Source: CAVRZJ01 sp964594125
GTDB lineage: Bacteria; Acidobacteriota; Thermoanaerobaculia; Thermoanaerobaculales; Thermoanaerobaculaceae
Assembly (NCBI GenBank): GCA_964594125.1
Contig: CAZQLL010000021.1
Span: 12,291-76,290 of the forward strand
DNA length: 64,000 nucleotides
Direction of reading: 5' to 3'
Part shown: one piece after another, positions 19,048-29,812 of the stretch
Position numbering within the stretch: position 1 is the first letter of the stretch
Layout: every line of letters starts with the position of its first letter
Position numbers and translations under genes: made by a program
Notes under the pieces: model-generated
What the model saw: the letters and a program-made list of their open reading frames with translations, nothing else
Database searches by the model: none
What the model was told of the DNA's origin: nothing

Positions 19048-19536
19048 ATGGGATCGAGGGAGTTCTTTGCCGCGCGCTGGGATGCCGAGGCGAAGGCGTT
19101 CGTCAACGTCATGCGGGCGATGCCCGAGGGGCACGGCGAATACCGTCCGCACCCGCGGTCGCGCTCGGCGGCGGAGCTGGCATGGGTGCTGACGTGCGAG
19201 ACCGTCGGGATCCTCGACCTGATCGAGCGAGGCGAGCTCGACTGGCAGGAGACGCCGCCGCCGGCGCGCCTGCACGACATCGCCGAGCGGTACGCCGCCG
19301 CGTACCAGACGGTGACGGCACGTCTGAAGCAGGTGGACGATGACGCATGGGCGGCCAGGGTGCAGCTCAAGATGGGCGGCGAGGTCGCGTGGGAGGCGCC
19401 GCTCGGCGAGATGTTGTGGGGGTTCCTGTTCGACGCGATCCACCACCGCGGCCAGCTCTCGACTTACCTGCGGCCGATGGGCGGCAAGGTGCCGTCGATC
19501 TACGGCCCGTCGGGCGACGACCCCGGCGGGCAGTAG
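19048..19536 (+). CDS. DinB-family protein
   Basis: This 162-residue four-helix protein has the DinB/YfiT-type C-terminal HHRGQLSTYLRPMGGKVPSIYG, with metal-site His132/His133. The first metal ligand position, usually His in helix 2, reads Cys-Glu (LTCETVG), which may alter metal binding. Some members are thiol transferases (bacillithiol, mycothiol), but most have no known function. The start was chosen at ATG 19048 behind GGAGGTGCGGG. It sits between two ATP-grasp genes with short gaps (47 and 158 bp), as if in one operon. Confidence 0.85.
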   Translation: MGSREFFAARWDAEAKAFVNVMRAMPEGHGEYRPHPRSRSAAELAWVLTCETVGILDLIERGELDWQETPPPARLHDIAERYAAAYQTVTARLKQVDDDAWAARVQLKMGGEVAWEAPLGEMLWGFLFDAIHHRGQLSTYLRPMGGKVPSIYGPSGDDPGGQ

Positions 19537-19694
19537 CGGCTCCGCACGCGGCGCGCCGCGTACCTCGCGCGCCGCGTTTCGCCTTCTCGTCCGCACATCG
19601 CTCGGCAGCGTGCGCGCGCTCGCGCGAGCAGGGGTTGACATTCGTGCCGATGTAGGTTCTGCTTGACGCGACATGCGAGTGCCGGAGACGGGGC

Positions 19695-20738
19695 ATGGCG
19701 GGTAGCGGCTGGACGGAGCCTCCGTCCGTGCTGCTCCTGCACCACCTCGATCCCGACTGGCTTCCCCCCGAGAAGACCGCAGTGCTCGCCGAGATCGAAA
19801 CGCTCGTCGCCGGGCTGCGCGCCGACGGGCTCGCCGTCGAGCCGCGCCTGGTCGAGACCTCCCACCTCGGCGATGCCCTCTCCGGCGTCGACCCGGCCGG
19901 CGTCGTCGTCCTGAACATGTGCGAGGCGCTCCCCGGCGTGCCGCGCAGCGAGGCGCTGGTGACGTCGGAGCTCGACGCCCGCGGCTTCACCTACACCGGC
20001 TCGCCGACCTGCGTGCTCGAGCTCTCGTGGGACAAGGCGGTCAGCAAGCGACGGCTGTTCCAGACCGGTGTGGCCACCCCGGAGTGGCGGACGTTCCATA
20101 CCCGCGACGTCGCCGGCTGGGATCGCTTCCCCGCGATCGTCAAGCCGGCGCACGAGCACGCGAGCGTCGGCCTGACCGACGCGGCGGTGGTGTTCGACCG
20201 CGAGGCGCTGGCGCGCCGCGTCGCTTTCGTGCTCGACGAGCTCGCGCAGCCGGCGATCGTCGAGCAGTTCATCGACGGCCGCGAGTTTCACGTCACGGTG
20301 TGGGGCAACGGGAGGCTGCGGGTGCTGCCGCCGGCGGAGATGGACTTCTCACGCCTCGACCGGAGCGCCGACCGCCTGTGCACCTTCGACGCGAAGTTCA
20401 CACCGGGCTCGCGCCACTGGGACGGGATCGACGTCGTGCTGCCGGCCGAGCTCGAGCCGCACGAGGTGATCGCGCTCGAACGCGCGGCGATCGGCGCCTA
20501 CCGGGCACTGGGGTGCCGCGACTACGCACGCATCGACGTGCGCCTGGGCGGCGAGGTGTTCTGGGTGCTCGACGTGAACCCGAACTGCGATCTCTCCACC
20601 GAGACCACCACGGCGCTCGCGGCCGAGCTGGCGCTGGGGAGCTTCGCCGCCCTGTTGGGCCGCATCATCGGCCTCGCCGCTGCGCGCCACGAGCCGGCTG
20701 CGGTGCGCCGGCCGGTTCCCTCGCTGGCCCTGTGCTGA
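19695..20738 (+). CDS. D-alanine-D-alanine ligase-like ATP-grasp enzyme
   Basis: The 347-residue protein shows the Ddl fold: an N-terminal Rossmann part with NMCEALPG, SELDARGFTYTGSP, DKAVSKRRLFQTGV, the ATP-grasp lysine in FPAIVKPAHEHASVG, VEQFIDGREFHVTVWG and the terminal metal motif LDVNPNCDLS. Canonical Ddl ends with EINTxPG, which is changed here, so the acceptor amino acid may not be D-Ala. Its position beside a PGM1-like peptide ligase argues for a specialised ligase and not the housekeeping cell-wall enzyme. It is convergent with sdhB, 28 bp away. Confidence 0.8.
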   Translation: MAGSGWTEPPSVLLLHHLDPDWLPPEKTAVLAEIETLVAGLRADGLAVEPRLVETSHLGDALSGVDPAGVVVLNMCEALPGVPRSEALVTSELDARGFTYTGSPTCVLELSWDKAVSKRRLFQTGVATPEWRTFHTRDVAGWDRFPAIVKPAHEHASVGLTDAAVVFDREALARRVAFVLDELAQPAIVEQFIDGREFHVTVWGNGRLRVLPPAEMDFSRLDRSADRLCTFDAKFTPGSRHWDGIDVVLPAELEPHEVIALERAAIGAYRALGCRDYARIDVRLGGEVFWVLDVNPNCDLSTETTTALAAELALGSFAALLGRIIGLAAARHEPAAVRRPVPSLALC

Positions 20739-20766
20739 CCGGCTTTCTCCCGGCGGGAGGGAGGGC

Positions 20767-21558
20767 TCAGGCGTCGGCGGCGTGCGCCTCGGCGGCCTTG
20801 CCGGACGGCGGCGCCTGGTGGAGAAACGACGCCCGCAGGAAGTCGCGGTTGAGGCGGGCGATGAAGCGGATCGAGATGCGCTTCGGGCAGACCGCCTCGC
20901 ACTCGCGGAAGTTGGAGCAGCCGCCGAACTCCTCGCGCTCCATCGCCGTGACCATCGCCTGCGCTCGCCGGTAGCGCTCCGGCTGGCCTTGCGGCAACAG
21001 CCCGAGGTGCGACACCTTCGCCGCGACGAAAAGCATCGCGGCGGAGTTCGGACAGGCGGCGACGCAGGCGCCGCAGCCGATGCACTCGGCGGCGTCCATG
21101 GCGAGGTCTGCGGTTTCCTTGCCGATCGGCAGGGCGTTGGCCTCGCCCGCGCTGCCGGTGCGCACCGAGATGAAGCCGCCGGCCTGCATGATGCGGTCGA
21201 AGGCGCCGCGGTCGACGACAAGGTCCTTGAGCACCGGGAACGCTCGCGCGCGCCACGGCTCGATGTACAGCACGTCGCCGTCGCGGAAGTGGCGCATGTG
21301 GAGCTGGCAGACGGTCGTCCCCCGCTCGGGACCGTGGGCGACGCCGTTGATCACCATGCCGCACGAACCGCAGATCCCCTCGCGGCAGTCGTGCTCGAAG
21401 GCGACCGGCTCCTCGCCGCGCTCGATGAGCTGCTGATTGAGCACGTCGAGCATCTCGAGGAACGACATGTGCTCGGATATGCCGCCGACGCGGTAGGTCG
21501 CGAAGGTCCCCTGCGTCCTGCGGTCCTTCTGCCGCCAGATGTGCAGCTCCAGGTTCAT
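20767..21558 (-). CDS. sdhB: SdhB, succinate dehydrogenase/fumarate reductase iron-sulfur subunit
   Basis: This subunit transfers electrons from SdhA to the membrane anchor through three clusters. Ligands are visible: [2Fe-2S] Cys58, 63, 66, 84; [4Fe-4S] Cys159, 162, 165 with Cys169; [3Fe-4S] Cys214, 220, 224. The insert-rich 263-residue form resembles the class found with a single long SdhC. The ribosome site is GGAGG before ATG 21558. It is the last gene of the operon, separated from sdhA by 262 bp that contain heptamer repeats on both sides. Confidence 0.95.
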   Translation of the reverse strand: MNLELHIWRQKDRRTQGTFATYRVGGISEHMSFLEMLDVLNQQLIERGEEPVAFEHDCREGICGSCGMVINGVAHGPERGTTVCQLHMRHFRDGDVLYIEPWRARAFPVLKDLVVDRGAFDRIMQAGGFISVRTGSAGEANALPIGKETADLAMDAAECIGCGACVAACPNSAAMLFVAAKVSHLGLLPQGQPERYRRAQAMVTAMEREEFGGCSNFRECEAVCPKRISIRFIARLNRDFLRASFLHQAPPSGKAAEAHAADA

Positions 21559-21610
21559 CGGTGCCTCCGTTTCTCCGTCGGGGCGTCGCGGTGCGGCGAC
21601 CCTGGGTGGT

Positions 21611-21814
21611 GCAGAGAGGTCGAGAGCTCAGAGCCCAGAGTCGAGCGAGGGGCGGATGCGCAAGGTGCCCGGGCGCCGGTGGCGGCGATGACGGTGTACG
21701 TAGCGCGCCCTGAGCAGCGCTTCATCGCGGTTCCCGGCGCGCCTCGTGCATCGCTTCGCCGCACGCTCCCGACGCTCAGCTCTCAACGCTCGACCCTCGA
21801 CTCTCGGCTCTCGG
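21611..21814. repeat. Two inverted heptamer runs in the sdhA-sdhB gap
   Basis: On the + strand, 21611-21645 is built of AGTCGAG-like heptamers. 21773-21814 is built of CGCTCGA/CTCTCGG heptamers, which are the reverse complement type. The two runs could pair across about 130 bases inside the sdh transcript. The surrounding 262-bp gap has no gene. Confidence 0.7.
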
Positions 21815-21820
21815 CTCACC

Positions 21821-23737
<1,917 letters not shown>

Positions 23738-23750
23738 GCCGCCTCCCTTC

Positions 23751-24407
23751 CTAGCGGATCAGCCCGGCGAGCACCGCGACCGGGATCGAGACGTTGCCCG
23801 CCGCGATCGCCACCGCGGCGGCGGCCGCGAACCTCCAGCGCGCGCCGTCGTATGCCGGGTGGCTCGCCCCCAGCGACTGGAACAGGCTCCACAGTCCGTG
23901 GAACAGGTGATAGCCGAGCAGCAGGTTGGCGGCGATGTAGACGGCGGCGACCGCAGGCGAGGAGAAGGCGACGACGACGTTGCGGTAGACGTCCTCGGGG
24001 TCGAACGCGGGATGGACGGCGCCGAGCGTCAGGTGCAGCAGGTGGTAGACCACGAACAGCGCGATGATCGGTCCCGACCATACCATGGTGCGCGCCGCGT
24101 AGTCGGCCGCCACCCAGCTCCGGCGCGCGTACTTGACGGGCCGGCCGCGGCGGTTTGCGAGGAAGAGCTGCGCCGCCGCCACGATGTGCACCGCGACCGA
24201 GAACGCCAGCACTGCGCGCACCGCCCATACCAGCGTCGGCGCGCCGCGCAGCAGCGCCGCGTAGTGGTTGAGCCGCTCGGCGCCCAGGTAGATCTGGAGG
24301 TTGCCGAGCAGATGGACGACCACGAACGCGAAGAGGACAACGCCGGTCACCGCCATGAGGTACTTCTTGCCGAGCGACGACGAGTACAGCCTGGCGATCC
24401 AGTGCAT
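23751..24407 (-). CDS. sdhC: SdhC, cytochrome b558-type membrane anchor
   Basis: This 218-residue protein has five membrane helices, so one subunit replaces the SdhC/SdhD pair (type B enzyme with two haems expected). His residues in helices are visible: FVVVHLLGNLQ, VAVHIVAAAQ, VVYHLLHLTLG, LGYHLFHGLW. The start was set at ATG 24407 (MHWIARLYSSSLGKKYL), 9 bases after GGGAGG. The 13-codon upstream extension is Pro/Arg-rich and not conserved. It is first in the sdhCAB operon, about 150 bases downstream of a sigma-70 promoter. Confidence 0.93.
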   Translation of the reverse strand: MHWIARLYSSSLGKKYLMAVTGVVLFAFVVVHLLGNLQIYLGAERLNHYAALLRGAPTLVWAVRAVLAFSVAVHIVAAAQLFLANRRGRPVKYARRSWVAADYAARTMVWSGPIIALFVVYHLLHLTLGAVHPAFDPEDVYRNVVVAFSSPAVAAVYIAANLLLGYHLFHGLWSLFQSLGASHPAYDGARWRFAAAAAVAIAAGNVSIPVAVLAGLIR

Positions 24408-24563
24408 CGGCCCACGCCTCCCGGGTGGAGGGCGGGGTCCGGCCAAGACTCATGCGGTGGCTGCGCAACGGCACGCCCGGCAGCGCGGCGGGCGCGCGGC
24501 CACGCGGCGAGCACGCGGCGCGGCAGATGGCGTGGGTCGGAGCCCCCCCCGACTCCCGCCGCG

Positions 24564-24592
24564 AATCTAACGCACCGGTCCGGGTGTGTCAA
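24564..24592 (-). promoter_or_regulatory. Sigma-70 promoter for sdhCAB
   Basis: On the minus strand, TTGACA (24587-24592) and TAGATT (24564-24569) are separated by exactly 17 bp. This is one of the best promoter matches in the window. Transcription would begin near 24557, giving an untranslated leader of about 150 bases before sdhC. Confidence 0.75.
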
Positions 24593-24669
24593 ACCGGGAA
24601 TGCCGGGAATGCCGGACGCGCCCGGCGCGATTGCATGGGCGACGTCCAGGCGCAGAGGGGAGGAGGCGA

Positions 24670-26016
24670 ATGGTCTCGACGAGGGCTGCATGGCTCGGAC
24701 TGCTGGCGGCGGCGGCCGCCGCCGCCGTCCTGGCACAGGAGGGGAGCACTGCGACGGCCGCCGACGACAGGCGGTTCCGCTTCTCCGGCGAGGTGAAGCT
24801 GAACTACCGCGACTCCGACTTCCTCGAGTTCAAGCTCGCGTTCCCATTTCCTCCGAGCTTCATCCCGGAGGGCGAGGACGGCGTCTACATGCGCACGCCC
24901 GCGGCCGGCAGCTCGTTCGAGATCCAGAACGTGTCGCTCGTCGCCGAGGCGGAGTGGACGCCGACGATCCGCGGCCGGGCGGTGGTCCACGTCGTCGACC
25001 TCTACAACCGGAATCCGACCTCGTCGGCGCAGCGCATCGTGGTGCGGGAGGCGTGGCTGCTGATGGGCAAGCGCGCGGAAGCGCTGCGGGAGCAGGAGGG
25101 GAGCAGCCTGTTCCTCCTCCTCGGCAAGGCGCCGCGCTTCACCAAACAGCTCGACCGCAGGCTCGAGAGCTACGGTCTGTGGGGCACGGCGGTGGGCCGC
25201 TTCGAGCAGCTCCAGGCGCAGATCGGCGGCTCGCTCGGCCGGAACATCTACTGGCGCGGCCACGTCGCCAACGGGAACCCGCTGTTCATGCGCGACCCCA
25301 ACGCGCTGGCCGGCGACTTCGGCACCCCCGAGACCGAGCCCGGCAACGTCGACCCGATCTACGAGAGCGGGTTCCCCATCCTCTACGACACGCAGGCGCA
25401 GGACGTCAACCTCTCCGGCAGCGTTGAGCTCGGCGGCGGCCTCGGCCTGCGCTTCCTCGACGCCGATGGGCGCAACGGGCTCGATCTCCTCGGCTGGTAC
25501 TTCGCGCGCGACATGGAGGACAAGGCCCGCATCCACGGCAGTTACTACGAGGGCGACCTCGAGATGCTGCGCGGCGCCGGCGGCGTCCCGCTCCCGTACC
25601 ACGGGCGCGAGAAGGAGGAGTACGGCGCCAACCTGCAGGCGCACCTCGCGGGCTTGAGGGTGTTCGGCCAGCTCGTATGGCAGACGCTCGCGGGCCTCGA
25701 GCGCGAGGGGGTCGAGCTCGAGGTTGCGTACCGCTTTCCGCTGAACGGCCTCTTCGCCTCGGGGGACACGCCCGTGATCAACTGGATTCAGCCCGCGGTG
25801 CGCTACTCCGAGATCGACAACAAGTTCTCGGCGGCGAAGACGTTCGTGTCGCCGTCGTTCTTCTGGGACTGGGTGAAGATCGACGCGGGCGTGCGCGTCG
25901 GCATCGTGCGCGGCGTCGACCTCACGCTGGAGTACGCGCGCAACGAGATGCGCCTGCTCAACGGCACCAAGCTCCATCCGGACGAGGCGCTCGCCACACT
26001 GCGCTACGCGTTCTGA
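24670..26016 (+). CDS. Outer-membrane beta-barrel (porin-like) protein
   Basis: The 448-residue protein starts with a signal peptide rich in Ala (WLGLLAAAAAAAVLAQ). The mature part has many amphipathic strands (RFRFSGEVKLNYRDSDF, VSLVAEAEWTPTIRGRAVVHV, LGLRFLDADGRNGLDLLGWY) and ends in Phe (ATLRYAF), the usual barrel-assembly signal. It resembles phosphate-selective/OprP-like porins in layout, but substrate is unknown. The ATG 24670 lies 3 bases after AGGAGG. It is transcribed divergently from sdhCAB. Confidence 0.8.
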   Translation: MVSTRAAWLGLLAAAAAAAVLAQEGSTATAADDRRFRFSGEVKLNYRDSDFLEFKLAFPFPPSFIPEGEDGVYMRTPAAGSSFEIQNVSLVAEAEWTPTIRGRAVVHVVDLYNRNPTSSAQRIVVREAWLLMGKRAEALREQEGSSLFLLLGKAPRFTKQLDRRLESYGLWGTAVGRFEQLQAQIGGSLGRNIYWRGHVANGNPLFMRDPNALAGDFGTPETEPGNVDPIYESGFPILYDTQAQDVNLSGSVELGGGLGLRFLDADGRNGLDLLGWYFARDMEDKARIHGSYYEGDLEMLRGAGGVPLPYHGREKEEYGANLQAHLAGLRVFGQLVWQTLAGLEREGVELEVAYRFPLNGLFASGDTPVINWIQPAVRYSEIDNKFSAAKTFVSPSFFWDWVKIDAGVRVGIVRGVDLTLEYARNEMRLLNGTKLHPDEALATLRYAF

Positions 26017-26048
26017 AGGGCGGCCGACAGCTCACGGCTGTCACCTTG

Positions 26049-26426
26049 TCACGGGTTCGGGAAGTGGCGGTGGACCGCCTTGATCAGATCCTCGGGCTCG
26101 AGCGGCTTCTCGAGGTACTCGTTCACGTTGAAGTCGTGACGTGCCTCGCTCTCCCAGCGGCGGCTCTTGTACACCGCGGTGATGATGAAGACGCACGGGG
26201 CGTATCCGGGCGTGTCCTGCCGCAGCTTGGCGAGCACCTCGAAGCCGGAGAGGTGCGGCATCAGGCCGTCGAGGATCAGCAGCTCGGGCCGCTCGGCCAC
26301 GGCCTTATCATAGGCGTCCTTGCCGGAGGCGGCCTCGATCACCCGCCAGCCGTCCTCGCGCAGCACCTCGCCCATCAACGCCCTGAAGACGCGGGAGTCG
26401 TCAGCCAGAAGCACGCGTCGCGCCAT
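26049..26426 (-). CDS. Single-domain response regulator (receiver only)
   Basis: This 125-residue CheY-like receiver has the acidic pocket ADDS (Asp9, Asp10), phospho-acceptor Asp53 in LILDGLMPHL, Thr83 and Lys107 in YLEKPL. There is no output domain, so it should act through protein contacts. It lies 51 bp downstream of the sensor-type Ser/Thr kinase gene on the same strand and may be part of the same signalling unit. No histidine kinase is found in the window. Confidence 0.93.
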   Translation of the reverse strand: MARRVLLADDSRVFRALMGEVLREDGWRVIEAASGKDAYDKAVAERPELLILDGLMPHLSGFEVLAKLRQDTPGYAPCVFIITAVYKSRRWESEARHDFNVNEYLEKPLEPEDLIKAVHRHFPNP

Positions 26427-26477
26427 TCGTCGGCCTCCTGCGACTCATGCTAGCACCAGGGGGTCCGCTGGCCGCCT

Positions 26478-28601
26478 TCACTCCTCGGCAAGGTGCATCC
26501 GCATCAGCGCGCCGTGGAGATCGTTCGCCGAGGCGGGGCGCCGCACCGGCTGTTTCGCGAGACACGCGAGAATCAACCGCTCGAGGGCCTCGGGGAGGTC
26601 CGGCCGGAGCGTCGACGGCGGCGGCGGTTCGCTCGCCACGTGCATCTGGATCACCGTCATCGCGTCGGTGGCAGCGAAGGGCGTGGCGCCGGTGAACATC
26701 TCGAAGAGCACCGCGCCGACCGAGTAGATGTCGCTGCGAGCGTCGACGGGCGCTCCCTGCGCCTGCTCCGGGCTCATGTAGCTCGGCGTGCCGACCAGGA
26801 ACCCGGCCTCGGAGGCGAGATCGGGGCCATGCTCGGTCTGCGCGATGCCGAAGTCCATCAGCTTCACGACACCTGAGGGAAGCACCATGATGTTTTGCGG
26901 CTTGACGTCGCGGTGGACGATGCCGGCGTCGTGCACGGCCGCGAGGCCGCGGCAAAGCTGCTTGGCGATCTGCAGCCCCGGGCGCAGCGCCAGCGCCCCA
27001 TGCTGGCGGATCACCTGCCGCAGCGTCATCCCGGGCACGTACTCCATGGTCAGGAACCACAGGCCCGACGCCTCCCCGAGGTCGTGGACGCGCACCACGT
27101 TGGGGTGGGTGATGCGGCGCGCCAGGCGGATCTCGGTCCTGGTGTTCTGCAGCGCGCCGGTCCCCGGCACGAAGCTTTCCGAGGCGAGCACCTTGAGCGC
27201 CACGCTCTCGTCGAGCTGCAGGTCGTCGACCAGGAACACGGTCCCCATCGCGCCGGCGCCGAGCACGCTCCTGACGCGGTAGCGGCCGGCGAGTGTCGCC
27301 CCGGGCGACGGCATACCCGCCTCCGGCGCCGGGCGCCCGCCGCCCGCGGCGGCGGCCGGCGACTGTGCTGGCGCCTGCTGCATCGCCGCGATCATCTCCT
27401 CGAGCGCCTTCTTCTCCTTGAGCTCGCCGACCATGCCGCGGAACGCGCGGGCGAGCACCCCCACCTCGCCGCCTCCGGCCTCGGGCAGCGCGACGTCGAG
27501 CCTGCCGTCGCGGATCGCCACGGCGCCGGCGGCGAGCTGCTGCAGCGGGCGCGAAAGCCGGCGGCCGAGCAGGAACGAGGCGGGAACGGCGACCGCGAGC
27601 GCGGCCAGGCCGACCAGGAACAGCGTCGCCCGGATGCGGTCGAACGCGGCCATCTCGGCGGCGATCGGCCGCGCGATGAAGACTGCGCCGTAGGGGTCGC
27701 CGCTGGAGCCCAGCACAGGGATGACGAGACAGACGCGGCGGGCCCCGTCGACCTCGAGCTCGAACGGCCCGAACGCCTCGCCGCGCCGGAAGACGGCCTC
27801 CGGCGCCCCGGCGATCGCGGTGAACATCGCCAGCGTGTTCGTGCCGCCGAACTCGCCGGTCGCCGAGGAGAGCACCGGTTGCGGCGGCTCGCCTCTGCGC
27901 GCGCGGTCGACAACCACGGCGACCTCGCCGCGGGTGAGCCCGCGCAGCGCCGCGACGGCGGCATCGGCGAGGGGGAACGAGGCCGCGAGCACCCCGTCCA
28001 GGCTCGCCATCTCGCCGGAGCCGGAGATCACCGGCGCCGCCGCAACCACGGCGAGCGTGTCGCCCTCGCGGATCACTGCGGCCGCTTCCCGCCACGTCTC
28101 GAGCGGCTCGGCGACCCAGCGGACGGCGCCGAACGGCTGGCCGACACCGCCGCCTTCCGGGCGGTCGCTGCGCGCCGTCACGCGGCCGTCGGGGCCGAAC
28201 AGGAAGACGGTCTGCGCCGAGGCGAGTACCGTGGCCGTGTCGAGCGCGAACTCGTACCTGGTCGACGCCGAGACGCCGGGGTCGAACACCGCCTTGGTGC
28301 CGGGCTCGCCGGCGATCGAGCGGACCTGGCTGCCGCTGCGCGCCTGGATGTCGGCCTGGTAGGCGGCGAGGATCGCCGGCGCCCGCGAAAGGTCCTCACG
28401 GATCGACTCGCGCGCGACGGCGGTGGCGTGCAGGCTCGCGATCAACACCGAGGCCCCGAGAGTGACGAGCAGGAGGACGGCGGCGGCGAGCGAGAACCGG
28501 GTGCCGAGGCCGAGCGAGCGTCGCGCCGGTCCGGCGCCCGTGCTGCCCGCAGTCGCCGCATCGGGTATCACGACCGTGGCGGCTGTTGCATCCTTGCTCA
28601 T
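26478..28601 (-). CDS. Transmembrane Ser/Thr protein kinase with extracytoplasmic sensor and HAMP
   Basis: The 707-residue protein has a cytoplasmic tail (1-35), membrane helix 1 (about 36-58), a periplasmic double-Cache-like sensor (about 59-325), helix 2 (about 326-346), a HAMP linker (about 347-399) and a complete Hanks kinase (about 440-700). Kinase residues: Gly loop GAGAMG (448-453), Lys470, HRDVKPQN (563-570, Asp565), DFG (583-585) and SPE (610-612). This is the membrane layout of a histidine kinase or chemoreceptor with a Ser/Thr kinase output. The ligand is unknown. It probably forms a unit with the receiver gene downstream. Confidence 0.93.
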   Translation of the reverse strand: MSKDATAATVVIPDAATAGSTGAGPARRSLGLGTRFSLAAAVLLLVTLGASVLIASLHATAVARESIREDLSRAPAILAAYQADIQARSGSQVRSIAGEPGTKAVFDPGVSASTRYEFALDTATVLASAQTVFLFGPDGRVTARSDRPEGGGVGQPFGAVRWVAEPLETWREAAAVIREGDTLAVVAAAPVISGSGEMASLDGVLAASFPLADAAVAALRGLTRGEVAVVVDRARRGEPPQPVLSSATGEFGGTNTLAMFTAIAGAPEAVFRRGEAFGPFELEVDGARRVCLVIPVLGSSGDPYGAVFIARPIAAEMAAFDRIRATLFLVGLAALAVAVPASFLLGRRLSRPLQQLAAGAVAIRDGRLDVALPEAGGGEVGVLARAFRGMVGELKEKKALEEMIAAMQQAPAQSPAAAAGGGRPAPEAGMPSPGATLAGRYRVRSVLGAGAMGTVFLVDDLQLDESVALKVLASESFVPGTGALQNTRTEIRLARRITHPNVVRVHDLGEASGLWFLTMEYVPGMTLRQVIRQHGALALRPGLQIAKQLCRGLAAVHDAGIVHRDVKPQNIMVLPSGVVKLMDFGIAQTEHGPDLASEAGFLVGTPSYMSPEQAQGAPVDARSDIYSVGAVLFEMFTGATPFAATDAMTVIQMHVASEPPPPSTLRPDLPEALERLILACLAKQPVRRPASANDLHGALMRMHLAEE

Positions 28602-28614
28602 GCAGCGCTCCTCT

Positions 28615-28785
28615 ACGCGGGCTCACGCCCGCCGCGGGCGCGAGCCCGCGCTGTCTCTCTCCCGCAGCAAAGGTCTCGCGGCGCCCCCCGGCGCCGAAGC
28701 GAGCTCGGCGCCTTCACCCCGGCGCGCCAGCGGTCCTCCCGGACCGCCGGGGCGCTTCTTCTCGAGAGCATCTGCGCGCGCCGGA
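28615..28785. repeat. Palindromic border element, copy A
   Basis: It begins with GCGGGCTCACGCCCGC and its partner GCGAGCCCGCGCTG. It continues with GGTCTCGCGGCGCC, then CGGCGCCTTCACCCCGGC and a palindromic GGTCCTCCCGGACCGCCGG, ending CGGGGCGCTTCTTCT. The same order occurs at 39078-39262 and, without the first hairpin, at 37218-37352. It fills the space between two minus-strand genes. Confidence 0.75.
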
Positions 28786-28806
28786 CCGCCCCCGGGGAGT
28801 CGTGGA

Positions 28807-29598
28807 TCAGTACCGGTTCTCGTCGTCATCGGGAGGCGGGTAATCCCTTCCGTACTTGTTCTTGTGCTTCTCGGGGCGCCAGCGCGAGGCGTCGAGCTGC
28901 AGCGCGGCTCGCGCCGTCCGGCCGGGCGCAACGGTGACCCGGCCCTCGCCGTCGCCGCCCTTCTCGTGCCACGCGGCGACGGTCCAGGCGCCGGCCGGGA
29001 CATCGCGCAGCTCGAGCGTGCCATGGGGGCCGGTCTTGCCGAAGTAATCGCTGTCGACCACCACGAGGAAGGCGGCCATGTCGGGGTGGATGTTGCAGTA
29101 GATGCGGACCACGCCGGGGCGGGGAAAGGCGAGCGAGCGGGAGGCGCCGTTGCGGTAGAGGCCGAGGTCGAAGGGGGCGATCTCGGACAGGCTGAACACG
29201 TTGTGGTAGATGCGGTCGTAGTTGGGGAACGCGACCTCCCCGCCGGCGCGCACGACCTCGACGTGCGGCTCGAACGTCTTGGCGCGCTGCGCCACCCTGG
29301 CGGCGGCGCGATCGACGGGCACTCCGACGGCGCGGACACCTGGAAGCCATACCACCGCATCGGCCGCGGGTTGCGAGCCGCCGCGCGGGTCGGTGATCGA
29401 GACGGTCACGCGCAGGGTCCCTGTCGGTGCGGGCGTCGGCGCCGGTGTGGCGACGGCCGGCAGCGTCGTCGCTGGCGCGACAGGGGGGGCCGCCGGCTGC
29501 GCGTCGGCGCCGGGTGCGACCGACACCCCGAGACAGGCGGCCGCGACGCACGCCGCCGCGCCGGCGCGAGCTCGGGTCGACGACATCCGGAGACGCAC
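28807..29598 (-). CDS. Periplasmic cupredoxin-like (plastocyanin-type) protein
   Basis: The 263-residue exported protein has a signal peptide, a Pro/Ala/Thr linker (about 35-60), a beta domain and a C-terminal cupredoxin. Type I copper ligands are visible: His in YHNVFSLS, then Cys, His and Met in IYCNIHPDM. A carboxypeptidase-like beta segment (GTLELRDVPAGAWTVAAWHE) follows, and the tail is charged. This resembles methylamine-utilisation-type plastocyanin proteins. The start is GTG 29598, with TAATGA 6 bases upstream and no ribosome site, which suggests a leaderless message. It is divergent from the redox cluster at 29813. Confidence 0.85.
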   Translation of the reverse strand: MRLRMSSTRARAGAAACVAAACLGVSVAPGADAQPAAPPVAPATTLPAVATPAPTPAPTGTLRVTVSITDPRGGSQPAADAVVWLPGVRAVGVPVDRAAARVAQRAKTFEPHVEVVRAGGEVAFPNYDRIYHNVFSLSEIAPFDLGLYRNGASRSLAFPRPGVVRIYCNIHPDMAAFLVVVDSDYFGKTGPHGTLELRDVPAGAWTVAAWHEKGGDGEGRVTVAPGRTARAALQLDASRWRPEKHKNKYGRDYPPPDDDENRY

Positions 29599-29812
29599 GT
29601 TGATTCATTACACCGCAGGGGCGGCCTGCATTCCCGCCCGTCCCGCCGGCGGGCGCTCCGCTACGGCGGGCCGCTGCGGCCGCGATGTGATCCCGGTCAC
29701 CTGCGGTGAGGAATAGCGGTGCCCCGACACCGTTCTGCCGGACGAGGCGAACCTTTCCGGAGACCGCGTCTCAAGAGTCATCCCGGGGGGCGGCGGCCAC
29801 GAAGGAGCACGC

